Source: VAZQ01 sp034669045
GTDB taxonomy: Bacteria > Pseudomonadota > Alphaproteobacteria > Rhizobiales > Xanthobacteraceae
NCBI GenBank assembly: GCA_034669045.1
Contig: JAXDOD010000127.1
Location: forward strand, 1-64,000
Direction: 5' to 3'
Length of the DNA stretch: 64,000 bases
Position 1 is the first letter of the stretch, and every line of letters starts with the position of its first letter. The notes under the pieces were generated by a model that was given only the letters and a program-made list of their open reading frames with translations, was not told where the DNA came from and did not search any database. The position numbers were made by a program, and so were the translations under genes. Positions 17,023 to 25,871 of this stretch are shown here, in pieces.

Positions 17023-17721
17023 TCACATCTCCTTGAAGCGGTAGCCGACGCCGTACAGCGTTTCGATCATGTCGAAATCGTCGTCGGTCTGCTTGAACTT
17101 CTTGCGCAACCGCTTGATGTGGCTGTCGATGGTGCGGTCGTCCACATAGACTTGGTCGTCGTAGGCGGCGTCCATCAGGGCGTTGCGGCTTTTTACCACG
17201 CCCGGCCGCGTCGCCAGCGCCTGCAGGATCAGGAACTCGGTGACGGTGAGCGTGACCGCCTCGTTCTTCCAGGTGCAGGTGTGGCGCTCGGGGTCCATGC
17301 GGAGCTGACCGCGTTCGAGCGCCTTGGCATCGATCTCCTTGGTGGTGGCGGCATCCTTGGGCGAAACCCGCCGCAGCACCGCCTTCACGCGCTCCACCAG
17401 GAGCCGTTGCGAGAACGGTTTGCGGATGAAATCGTCGGCACCCATCTTGAGGCCGAACAATTCGTCGATCTCCTCGTCCTTGGAGGTGAGGAAGATCACC
17501 GGCATGTCGGACTTCTGCCGCAGCCGCCGCAGTGTCTCCATCCCGTCCATGCGCGGCATCTTGATGTCGAGGATGGCGAGATCGGGCGGCGACGTCTTGA
17601 AGCCGTCAAGCGCGGAGGCACCGTCGGTATAGGTCATTATCCGATATCCCTCGGCCTCGAGTGCGATCGACACCGAGGTCAGGATATTGCGATCATCGTC
17701 GACCAGAGCAATGGTTGGCAT
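17023..17721 (-). CDS. chvI: Response regulator ChvI (OmpR family)
   Basis: A 232-residue regulator. The receiver has IALVDDDRNIL, phospho-Asp in LAILDIKMPRMDG, Thr/Ser in VIFLTSKDEE and Lys in FIRKPFSQ. The winged-helix C-terminus has LTVTEFLILQALATRPG, DDRTIDSHIKRLRKKF and YGVGYRF. AGGGGAC directly upstream supports the ATG at 17721. It lies upstream of chvG in the same direction and is its cognate regulator. Confidence 0.95.
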   Translation of the reverse strand: MPTIALVDDDRNILTSVSIALEAEGYRIMTYTDGASALDGFKTSPPDLAILDIKMPRMDGMETLRRLRQKSDMPVIFLTSKDEEIDELFGLKMGADDFIRKPFSQRLLVERVKAVLRRVSPKDAATTKEIDAKALERGQLRMDPERHTCTWKNEAVTLTVTEFLILQALATRPGVVKSRNALMDAAYDDQVYVDDRTIDSHIKRLRKKFKQTDDDFDMIETLYGVGYRFKEM

Positions 17722-17953
17722 GTCCCCTCGTCCATGACGGGTTCCCCCGGCCCTTGTGAAGCCCATAAAGGGCGGCCGAAGTGTGACTAATCCTCGACAA
17801 AGCCGTGATTCGCCGAAGCTTTTACAGCATAGCCGGATTGTGGCATACCCGCAAAGTCTATGTTTCCGCGCGGCAATGACCTGGTGTTGTTGCCGAAATC
17901 CGCCAGACTGGACACGTTCGAAAAACGTGCCGATTGGTTAATCGGAGGTCCCG

Positions 17954-18673
17954 ATGCAGCCCACTCCAAACTTCGATGCCAAGGCCACCGCCAAGAAGCT
18001 CCTGCGCGAGGGCCGCTCGGGGGCGCTGGCGACGCTGATGCCGGGGTCCGGCGACCCTTATTGCTCGCTGGTCAACGTGGCGACCGCGGCCGACGGCTCG
18101 CCGCTCCTGCTCATCTCCAAGCTCGCGGTGCACACCAAAAACCTGCTCGCCGACCCGCGCGTGTCGCTGATGATCGACGAGCGCAAGGAGGGCGATCCGC
18201 TGCAGGGCGCGCGCGTGATGCTGTTGGGGACGGCGGCCGCGACCGACGACAAGGACATCCGCCGGCGCTACCTCGAGCGCCAGCCGGAGGCGGAAATGTT
18301 CGCCGGCTTCGCGGATTTCTCGTTCTACAAGATGACGCTCAAGGGCGCCCATCTGGTCGCCGGCTTCGGGCGTATCGTCGACCTCAAGCCGGAAGACGTG
18401 CTCACGCCGACCGACGACGCGTCCGAACTGGTGGCGGCCGAGCCCGATATCCTCGCCCACATGAACCAGGATCACGCCGAAACCTGCCGGCTCTATGCCA
18501 CCAAGCTGCTCGGCGCCGCCGACGGGGAATGGCGCTGCGTCGGCTGCGATCCCGAGGGCCTCGAACTGCAGCACGGCCGCACCGCATTGCGGCTGCCGTT
18601 CCCGCAGCGGGTGCGCGCGCCCGGCGTGCTGCGGGTGATGCTCAAGGAGCTTGCCGACCAGGCGCGGGCGTGA
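17954..18673 (+). CDS. HugZ-type FMN-binding split-barrel protein with DUF2470 domain
   Basis: A 239-residue cytosolic protein. The N-terminal split barrel resembles pyridoxamine 5'-phosphate oxidase (GALATLMPGSGDPYCSLVNV, HTKNLLADPRVSLMI, FADFSFYKMTLKGAHLVAGFG). The C-terminal DUF2470-like part starts near AHMNQDHAETCRLYA, where the His is a heme ligand in related HugZ proteins. The family includes heme oxygenases that release iron from heme, but many members are uncharacterised. GGAGG five bases upstream supports the start. No heme transport gene is nearby. Confidence 0.82.
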   Translation: MQPTPNFDAKATAKKLLREGRSGALATLMPGSGDPYCSLVNVATAADGSPLLLISKLAVHTKNLLADPRVSLMIDERKEGDPLQGARVMLLGTAAATDDKDIRRRYLERQPEAEMFAGFADFSFYKMTLKGAHLVAGFGRIVDLKPEDVLTPTDDASELVAAEPDILAHMNQDHAETCRLYATKLLGAADGEWRCVGCDPEGLELQHGRTALRLPFPQRVRAPGVLRVMLKELADQARA

Positions 18674-18715
18674 ATAGCAGCGGCGCCTGTCTTGACGGCC
18701 GCCGCCGGCCGCAGG

Positions 18716-19768
18716 TCAGTCGCCGGGCAATGCGAGTTGGGCCGACAAGCGGTCGTAGATGACCCGCATCGCCAACTGATTGCCGCGGATGTTCCAGTGC
18801 GAGTCGTTCGGCTTGTAGAGCCGTTCGCGCATTCCCGCGGCCGCGAACGCGTCCAGCAGGTCGAGATGATCGATGTTCTCGCTGTTCAGGCTGGCTGCCA
18901 GCAGCTTGCTTGGACGCGCGAAGTCGAGCTCGTCGCGGCGAAGTCCGGCATCGGCGATGACTTTATCCTGCAGCGGCCCGCCGAGCTGCAGCTCGTCCGG
19001 GATCAGAACGACCATCAGTCTGATCCCTCTGCTGTCGCAGATCGCCTTCATTTCGCGTAAATGGCCAAGCGCGGCCGCAAGGCCCCGTTTGAGGCGGTTG
19101 CTGCCGTCGATATAGATGGAGCTTCTGATGCGCTCGATCTGGAGATAGGCGTCGTCCGTGAAGGTCGGCCCGTTGTCGTCATAGCTCCTGGTCTTGTGCA
19201 CGGCAGTGCGGTCTTCGAATTTGGAGAAGCGGTCGGCGGCATATTTGAAAAACGATAGCGCGTAGGAGTAGCTCAGGAGGCTGCGTGTGCGGCCGTCGAA
19301 GTCGTTGCCGATGAAGAACGAGACTATGACCATGTCGGGCGAAAGCTCGAGCCCTTCGCGCACGAGAAGGGCGAGGTAGTCCTGCGGCCCGGTGCCGGGA
19401 ATCCCCATGTTGATGAGTTCCACCGGCTGGCCGTGTTGCTTGAGCTCGCGTTCCAGCAGCGTCAGGTAGTTGTCGGCGTAAGGAACGACGCCGAAGGCAA
19501 AGGAATCGCCCAGGCCCAGAATGCGGAACGTGCCTTCGGCCTTGCGGACGCTGAACTCGGGAGTCTTGAAGCCACGGGAGTTGAGGCGGAAGTCGTAGTC
19601 CGCCGCAAAGGCCGCCGGCCGAAAGCGGTTGTAGGAATCGCTGTAGAAGATCGGCAGGGGATGCACGACATGATAGGCCCGGAACACGATCTCGCAGAGC
19701 GCGAGCGTGATCAGCGGAATGATCAGCGCCGCGCGGCAAGTCGAAAGAAGCGGCTTGATCGGGACCAT
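18716..19768 (-). CDS. Membrane-anchored SGNH/GDSL-like hydrolase
   Basis: A 350-residue protein with one N-terminal membrane segment (ALIIPLITLALCEIVF) and an SGNH fold outside the membrane. Block I is ILGLGDSFAFG (nucleophile Ser), block III resembles FFIGNDF, and block V is PNDSHWNIRG (Asp/His of the triad). Such proteins often O-acetylate or deacetylate polysaccharides; the substrate here is unknown. ATG 19768 is preferred to the TTG at 19792. It lies between hugZ and pckA on the opposite strand, a place not usually occupied in this gene block. Confidence 0.78.
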   Translation of the reverse strand: MVPIKPLLSTCRAALIIPLITLALCEIVFRAYHVVHPLPIFYSDSYNRFRPAAFAADYDFRLNSRGFKTPEFSVRKAEGTFRILGLGDSFAFGVVPYADNYLTLLERELKQHGQPVELINMGIPGTGPQDYLALLVREGLELSPDMVIVSFFIGNDFDGRTRSLLSYSYALSFFKYAADRFSKFEDRTAVHKTRSYDDNGPTFTDDAYLQIERIRSSIYIDGSNRLKRGLAAALGHLREMKAICDSRGIRLMVVLIPDELQLGGPLQDKVIADAGLRRDELDFARPSKLLAASLNSENIDHLDLLDAFAAAGMRERLYKPNDSHWNIRGNQLAMRVIYDRLSAQLALPGD

Positions 19769-20036
19769 GCGGCGACGATTCAGACGATTCAATGGTGCCG
19801 CCGGGCGGCGAAAGGCGAGTCATGACCGAAAGCCATCGGCAATGCAACGCGGGTCGCGCAGGCGATCCGTGCCGCCATGCTGTTGTCGGCCGCCGCAACA
19901 GCAGCCTCGCCATGGCCGCGCGCGCGACGCCAGCCGCCAGGCAGCATCGAGGTGGTCAACCTTCCGCGGACCGACGGATTGTGCGGGCCTGTGCGCAGCG
20001 CTAAGGTTACCCGGCTGGCAGGGAAATTCGCTTGCA

Positions 20037-20050
20037 TTGACAAGGATCAA
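20037..20050. promoter_or_regulatory. FNR/FixK-like box
   Basis: TTGACAAGGATCAA differs at one position from the TTGAT-N4-ATCAA consensus for FNR/FixK-type activators. It lies about 175 bases before pckA and 270 bases before the divergent SGNH gene, so the target is uncertain. Confidence 0.35.
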
Positions 20051-20107
20051 GGCCCCGAAGCGGCATAAAGGCCAGCCCGTGGTTTGGTCTTGCGCAGGGG
20101 GCGCCAT

Positions 20108-20175
20108 CCCCACTATAGGTCGCGCGCCCAGCGGGCGGGCGCTATGGTGGGGCCCAGCCGTGCCTTAGACACGGC
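20108..20175 (+). other. Two strong hairpins in the pckA leader
   Basis: CCCCACTATAG (20108-20118) pairs with CTATGGTGGGG (20142-20152), with further GC-rich pairing inside. A second hairpin has stem GCCGTG/CACGGC (20157-20175). They end about 50 bases before the pckA start. Nothing recognisable as a known riboswitch is seen. The rest of 19793-20225 holds no gene I can support. Confidence 0.45.
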
Positions 20176-20225
20176 ACCAGGGAGGAGTTCCGGCGGCGGC
20201 CGGACGCTTGAGTGGAGGTCTTTCC

Positions 20226-21839
<1,614 letters not shown>

Positions 21840-21864
21840 TGCGCGCCCGCGGCAAATTGCAGGG

Positions 21865-21934
21865 TGGGTTGAGCGCAGCGAAACCCACCGCTTGCGGGAT
21901 GGCGAAAGTGATGGGTTTCGCTGCGCTCAACCCA
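21865..21934. repeat. Perfect inverted pair of a 23-bp palindromic repeat (copies 2 and 3)
   Basis: The 23-bp sequence at 21865-21887 (core GAGCGCAGCGA flanked by TGGGTT and AACCCA) occurs again as its exact reverse complement at 21912-21934, 24 bases apart. The pair could fold into a very stable hairpin 26 bases after the pckA stop and may end its transcript. A related single copy is at 5028-5050. A tandem 10-bp repeat, CTACGTGATA, follows at 21937-21956. Confidence 0.75.
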
Positions 21935-21960
21935 TCCTACGTGATACTACGTGATACGGG

Positions 21961-22274
21961 CTAACTTATCGCGTTGGCCTTCGACAACTTCCGCTCGGTT
22001 TGATCTTCACGTTGCCGATTGCGGTCGGTGGTGTGCTCGGCCTCGTATCAGAGGAAAGGGATTCTTCCGGCATTGAGCTTGCTATCGTCTACATCGGGCT
22101 AATGATCGGGGGGACTATCTTGCTTACTTGATCGGAAGTGTCATCGAACGCACCGCCCCCACGGCAAGCTTAACGATTTTCCTCACAATGTATTTCCTCT
22201 TCCTTTGGGTGGCTTGGGTGCTCGCGGTCAAGCTGACTGAGCCTGTTGCTGCCGCCGTTCCAGTTAAACCATGA
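21961..22274 (+). pseudogene. Frameshifted remnant of a small membrane protein gene
   Basis: One frame encodes LPLGLIFTLPIAVGG, LGLVSEERDSSG and IELAIVYIGLMIGG, then stops at 22131. The next frame continues with YLIGSVIERTAPTASL, FLTMYFLFLWVAWVLAVKL and stops at 22274. Adding one G to the GGGGGG tract at 22108-22113 joins both into one hydrophobic protein with about three membrane segments. No ATG is seen at the 5' end, so the start also seems lost. Family unknown. A sequencing error at the homopolymer is possible. Confidence 0.45.
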
Positions 22275-22360
22275 AGGCAGCGATATCCGGGGTGGAGCCG
22301 CCGGAATACGGTGACACGTTACTATTTCCCCGTTTAGCAATCCTGCACCCTGGGTAGTTC

Positions 22361-22771
22361 TTACGCCATCCAAGGATTGATCGTGCGCACACCCGTATCC
22401 AGAATGTCGCGTGTGTCGCGGGTTACAAGGATCATGTCCCGCACCAGGGCAGTCGCGGCAAGAAGACTATCAACTACGGGCAATGGGCGATTGGCGTTGA
22501 GCCGGCCCCAGGTCATCGAGATTTCAGCGTCGACTGCGATGATCCGATTGACAAACTGAAGCCGTGTCGCATCGAGCCACTGCTCGAGTACCGCAGCCTG
22601 GGCCACGTCGCTTCTGGCCACCCTGGCCGCGCCCTTAGCGATCTCACCTAAAGTTAATACGCTGATGTAGAGACTCGCCGGGTCCGTGTTTTCCATCCAC
22701 GTCGTCACGCGTCGATTCGGACGCTTTCGCTGGATTTCGGAAACGACATTGGTATCAAGCAGGTAGTTCAT
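22361..22771 (-). CDS. vapC: VapC-type PIN-domain toxin
   Basis: A 136-residue PIN ribonuclease. YLLDTNVVSEI carries the first acidic residue, LTLGEIAKGAARV the conserved Glu, PVVDSLLAATALV the third acidic residue and LVTRDTRDI the fourth, so the metal site looks intact. It overlaps the antitoxin gene by four bases. Such toxins cleave RNA (often initiator tRNA or rRNA) when freed from the antitoxin. The layout resembles FitB-type PIN proteins. Confidence 0.9.
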   Translation of the reverse strand: MNYLLDTNVVSEIQRKRPNRRVTTWMENTDPASLYISVLTLGEIAKGAARVARSDVAQAAVLEQWLDATRLQFVNRIIAVDAEISMTWGRLNANRPLPVVDSLLAATALVRDMILVTRDTRDILDTGVRTINPWMA

Positions 22772-23028
22772 AAATCGATGTCGCGACCGGTGTCTTTGGA
22801 CCGCTCATTGATAAAGTCGATAATATCGTCGTCCCATTTCGGCCCATTAAGCAGATGATCGCGAAAATTCGGTTGGGCACCTTCGAGCTTTCGGTACTGA
22901 TCGATGGATAACACCACGGCCGTATCGGCCCCACGGTAGGTCACGATCTGCGGTCCTTCCGAGCCGGCACGCCGCACTACTTCGGCGAACTTCGCCTTAG
23001 CATCTTGCATCTGCCACTTGCGGCTCAT
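22768..23028 (-). CDS. Phd/YefM-type antitoxin
   Basis: An 86-residue protein. The N-terminal Phd DNA-binding fold is visible in KWQMQDAKAKFAEVVRRA, QIVTYRGADTAVVLSIDQYRKL. The C-terminal tail (PKWDDDIIDFINERSKDTG) is acidic and probably wraps the toxin. Pairing a Phd antitoxin with a PIN toxin is common. It precedes the toxin with a four-base overlap, and a palindromic operator lies just upstream. Confidence 0.9.
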   Translation of the reverse strand: MSRKWQMQDAKAKFAEVVRRAGSEGPQIVTYRGADTAVVLSIDQYRKLEGAQPNFRDHLLNGPKWDDDIIDFINERSKDTGRDIDL

Positions 23029-23040
23029 GGGGGTTCACCT

Positions 23041-23058
23041 AGTCTGACTGGTCAGACT
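23041..23058. promoter_or_regulatory. Palindromic operator of the Phd/VapC operon
   Basis: AGTCTGAC and GTCAGACT are perfect inverted 8-bp arms separated by TG, 13-30 bases before the antitoxin start. This is the expected place for autorepression by the toxin-antitoxin complex. Confidence 0.6.
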
Positions 23059-23169
23059 AAGAATAGCATTTTTTAGGGCAACTTCAAGGGGATTTTCTAA
23101 GCCCACAGCTGTTTGACACGAGAACGCAGGCTTGCGAGTGACAAAAGGTTCTTGGGGAAGAGCGTCGGT

Positions 23170-24264
23170 ATGCTGGTCCTTGTCGTCGGCGCAGGCGTGG
23201 TCGGTCTCGCCTGCGCCCGCGCGGCGGCGCTCGCCGGCCATGAGGTGATCGTCGCCGAGGCGGAGAACGCCATCGGCACCGTCACGTCCTCGCGCAACAG
23301 CGAGGTCATCCACGCCGGGCTGTACTATCCGACCGGCTCGCTGCGCGCGAAGCACTGCCCGCGCTCGCGGCGCATGCTCTACGCCTACTGCGCTTCGCAC
23401 GCCGTGCCGCACCGCAAGTGCGGCAAGCTCGTGGTCGCGACCAACGACAAGGAAATCGCGCGCATCGAGGAAATCCACCGGCAGGCCCAGGTCAACGGCT
23501 GCGAGGGCGTCGCGCTGATCGACGTCGCGGCGGCGCAGCGACTGGAGCCGGACGTGTCCTGCCTCGCCGCGATGCTCTCGCCCGAGACCGGCATCATCGA
23601 CAGTCATGCCTACATGCGGGCGCTGCGCGGCGACCTGGAAGACCGCGGCGGGGCGGTCGCGCTCAACACGCCCATCGAGCGATTGGTGAAAACGTCCGCC
23701 GGATGGGAGGCCCATTTCGGCGGCGCCGAGCCGCAATCAATCACGGTCGACGCGGTGGTCAACGCCGCCGGACTCGGCGCCCAGAAGCTCGCGCGCGCGA
23801 CGGAAGGCTATCCGCAGGAGCGGGTGCCGCGCCTCGTGCTCGCCAAGGGCAATTACTTCGCTTATGCGGGCCGGCCGGTGTTCTCGCGCCTGGTCTACCC
23901 GACGCCGATCCAGGGCGGGCTCGGCGTGCACGTGGTGCTCGACCTCGCCGGCCGCATGCGCTTCGGTCCGGACGTGGAATGGATCGACGCGGAGAATTAC
24001 GACGTCGACCCCCGCCGCGCCGAAGCGTTCTACGAACGCGTGCGCACCTACTGGCCCGGCTTGCCGGACAATTCGCTGGTGCCGGACTATTCGGGCATCC
24101 GTCCGAAACTGACGGGGCGCGGGGAGGCGGCGGCCGATTTCATGATCGACGCGCCCCAGGACCACGGCGTGCCGCGGCTGGTGCAGCTCTTCGGGATCGA
24201 GTCGCCCGGGCTGACCGCGTCGCTGTCGCTGGGCGAGGAGGTGGCGTCCTATCTTTCGAGCTGA
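23170..24264 (+). CDS. lhgO: FAD-dependent oxidoreductase, L-2-hydroxyglutarate oxidase (LhgO)-like
   Basis: A 364-residue DAO-family flavoprotein. The dinucleotide-binding N-terminus is MLVLVVGAGVVGLACA with EA at the end of beta-2. SSRNSEVIHAGLYYPTGSLRA is the LhgO/L2HGDH-type signature, and ETGIIDSHAYMRAL, VVNAAGLGAQKLA and FGIESPGLTASLSLGE follow. The likely reaction is oxidation of L-2-hydroxyglutarate to 2-oxoglutarate. Start 23170 is set by the Rossmann motif and an upstream GGGAAGAG. Its last 16 bases overlap the converging DUF2865 gene. Confidence 0.85.
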   Translation: MLVLVVGAGVVGLACARAAALAGHEVIVAEAENAIGTVTSSRNSEVIHAGLYYPTGSLRAKHCPRSRRMLYAYCASHAVPHRKCGKLVVATNDKEIARIEEIHRQAQVNGCEGVALIDVAAAQRLEPDVSCLAAMLSPETGIIDSHAYMRALRGDLEDRGGAVALNTPIERLVKTSAGWEAHFGGAEPQSITVDAVVNAAGLGAQKLARATEGYPQERVPRLVLAKGNYFAYAGRPVFSRLVYPTPIQGGLGVHVVLDLAGRMRFGPDVEWIDAENYDVDPRRAEAFYERVRTYWPGLPDNSLVPDYSGIRPKLTGRGEAAADFMIDAPQDHGVPRLVQLFGIESPGLTASLSLGEEVASYLSS

Positions 24265-24989
24265 ACGCGCCGGTCGGCCGCCGCCGCGGCTGCGCCGGCT
24301 TCCGGTACCGGCGTGGCGTTCCTCGGCACGATCCGGGCGCCGGCAAGGCGCTGCTTCACGTCGTTGGCGATCGGGCCGCTGTAGCTATCGAGCGGTGTAA
24401 ACTCGGCGTTTCGCCGGCCGCCGCCGCTATAGGCGACGAAGCCTTGATCGGTCGCGACAATGTCGCCGGCCCGCAGCGTCGGATCGTTGGCGGCCTCGGT
24501 CGTGACCAGGCCGTAAGCATCCTTGCCGTTGCAGGTGCAGTCCGCCACGGTCCGCTCGCGATAGACGAAAGCGTTCTGCAGCTCCTTGTAGCGCGTGCCG
24601 TCGTTCGCCGAGGCGTGGTCGATGGCGCCGCCCGAGAAGATCTTGGTGCGCGCCGCCGGGCAGAACGAGCTGCAAGTCTGCGCCGTGTTGGCACCGCTTG
24701 AGCGCTGGATCGGAAAGTAGCGGCCGTCGCAGAGCCGCACGCAAAAGGCGACCGATGGGCCGGATTCGCCGCGCGGACCAGGCTCCGATCGACCGCCGAA
24801 CGGGCTGACCGAGGAATTGGGATCGGCATAGGCGCTTGCGGACGGCGGCGGCGCTTGCCGCCGGGGCGCTCCGAACAGGAAATCGAACAGGCCCTGCGCC
24901 GAAGCGGGCGCAACAGTGCCCAGTGCGATTGCGGCGACGAGCGTGCCGGCCACGGCACGCGCAATGATCCTGAATTGTGGGATGGTCAC
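24249..24989 (-). CDS. Secreted Cys-rich DUF2865 protein
   Basis: A protein of about 246 residues with a signal peptide ending at APASAQG. The family pattern is clear: FCVRLCDGRYFPIQ, TCSSFCPAARTKIF, GGAIDHASANDGTRYKEL, AFVYRE and CTCNG. Six Cys in the exported part suggest disulfide bonds. DUF2865 is found mainly in Rhizobiales and has no established function. GTG 24989 with GGAG six bases upstream is chosen; ATG 25001 is an in-frame alternative. Its 3' end overlaps lhgO tail to tail. Confidence 0.8.
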   Translation of the reverse strand: MTIPQFRIIARAVAGTLVAAIALGTVAPASAQGLFDFLFGAPRRQAPPPSASAYADPNSSVSPFGGRSEPGPRGESGPSVAFCVRLCDGRYFPIQRSSGANTAQTCSSFCPAARTKIFSGGAIDHASANDGTRYKELQNAFVYRERTVADCTCNGKDAYGLVTTEAANDPTLRAGDIVATDQGFVAYSGGGRRNAEFTPLDSYSGPIANDVKQRLAGARIVPRNATPVPEAGAAAAAADRRVQLER

Positions 24990-25248
24990 GGGCGACTCCA
25001 TACTCACGCGCCGTTCCCAAGCGCGCGAGTTCACACACTCAACGCGCCCAGGATGGAAAAGTTGCGACCCGCCCCTGCTCCGGGCAGCCGCGAAGATGTC
25101 GGGTTTGCGTTCCGGAACGAGCCCCCCGAAGCGATCCCCTCGGACCGGACCCTAGCAATCGAAGGTAAACGACCGATGAGCGCGACCGCGCGCAAATTCT
25201 TAATTTCGTTTAAAAAGCCGAATCTGGCGCGGGGATTCGTGCGCCGCC

Positions 25249-25302
25249 GGTTAACGGCCGCTTGGAATCATCGGTTAATTTCCTGTTCGAAATGATGGTT
25301 AA
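25249..25302. promoter_or_regulatory. Three GGTTAA motifs at exact 24-bp spacing
   Basis: GGTTAA begins at 25249, 25273 and 25297. The first and third extend to GGTTAACGG. Read on the other strand the third gives TTAACCAT, the CtrA half-site consensus, although the classical TTAA-N7-TTAA arrangement is absent. The array lies about 90 bases before the RidA start. The rest of the gap 25035-25391 has a short palindrome (CGTTCCGGAACG near 25107) and no gene I can support. Confidence 0.45.
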
Positions 25303-25391
25303 CGGTCGCCATTTCCCTCAGAAATGGCGCCGGAACGACAAGCAACGCGGTCGGTGTATCATACCCGAGCGTGCACGACAGGAGGAACGCC

Positions 25392-25871
25392 GTGGCCACT
25401 ACCCGCTTCATCAATCCGGAGACGCTCGCCAAGCCGCCGAGCTATACCGACGTGGTCGAGGTGACCGGGCCTTGCCGCACCGTCTACATTTCGGGGCAGC
25501 TCGGCACCAACCGCGAGGGCAACGTCGTGGGCGACTTCCGCGCCCAGGCGGTGCAGGTGTTCGACAATCTCAGCGCCGCGCTGGCGGCGGTCGGCGCCAC
25601 CTTCAAGGACGTCGTGAAGATCAACAGCTACCTCGCCGACATCGCGCACATGCCGATCCTGCGCGAAGTGCGCGCGCCGTTTCTCGATGCCGCCGGGCTG
25701 CCGGCGTCGACCTCGATCGCCGTCACCGCCTTCGCGCGCCCGCAGGCGTTGCTCGAAATCGAGGCGGTGGCGGTGCTGCCGCTCAGGGGTGCCGGTGCGA
25801 AGGCCAAGCCGAAAGCGAAGGCACGCAGCACGCGTTCGGCGAAGGTCAAATCCCGGCGAAAACATAGGTGA
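25392..25871 (+). CDS. RidA family protein with basic C-terminal tail
   Basis: A 159-residue protein of the RidA/YjgF/Rid superfamily: YISGQLGTNREGNVVGDF, QAVQVFDNLSAALAAVGA, VVKINSYLAD and FARPQALLEIEAVAVLP, the last retaining the conserved Arg. RidA hydrolyses reactive enamine/imine intermediates from PLP enzymes. After the normal end of the fold there are about 25 extra Lys/Arg/Ala residues (KAKPKAKARS...KSRRKHR). GTG 25392 is preceded by AGGAGG at six bases. Its last 26 bases overlap the converging antiporter gene. Confidence 0.88.
   Translation: MATTRFINPETLAKPPSYTDVVEVTGPCRTVYISGQLGTNREGNVVGDFRAQAVQVFDNLSAALAAVGATFKDVVKINSYLADIAHMPILREVRAPFLDAAGLPASTSIAVTAFARPQALLEIEAVAVLPLRGAGAKAKPKAKARSTRSAKVKSRRKHR

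Noticed and set aside
20208..20225. TTG start for pckA
   Set aside because: There is no ribosome site before 20208, and the GGAGG at about 20214 is ideally placed for the GTG at 20226.
25177..25295. 39-codon basic reading frame before RidA
   Set aside because: No homology is recognised, its ribosome site is weak, and it overlaps the phased GGTTAA motifs that look regulatory.
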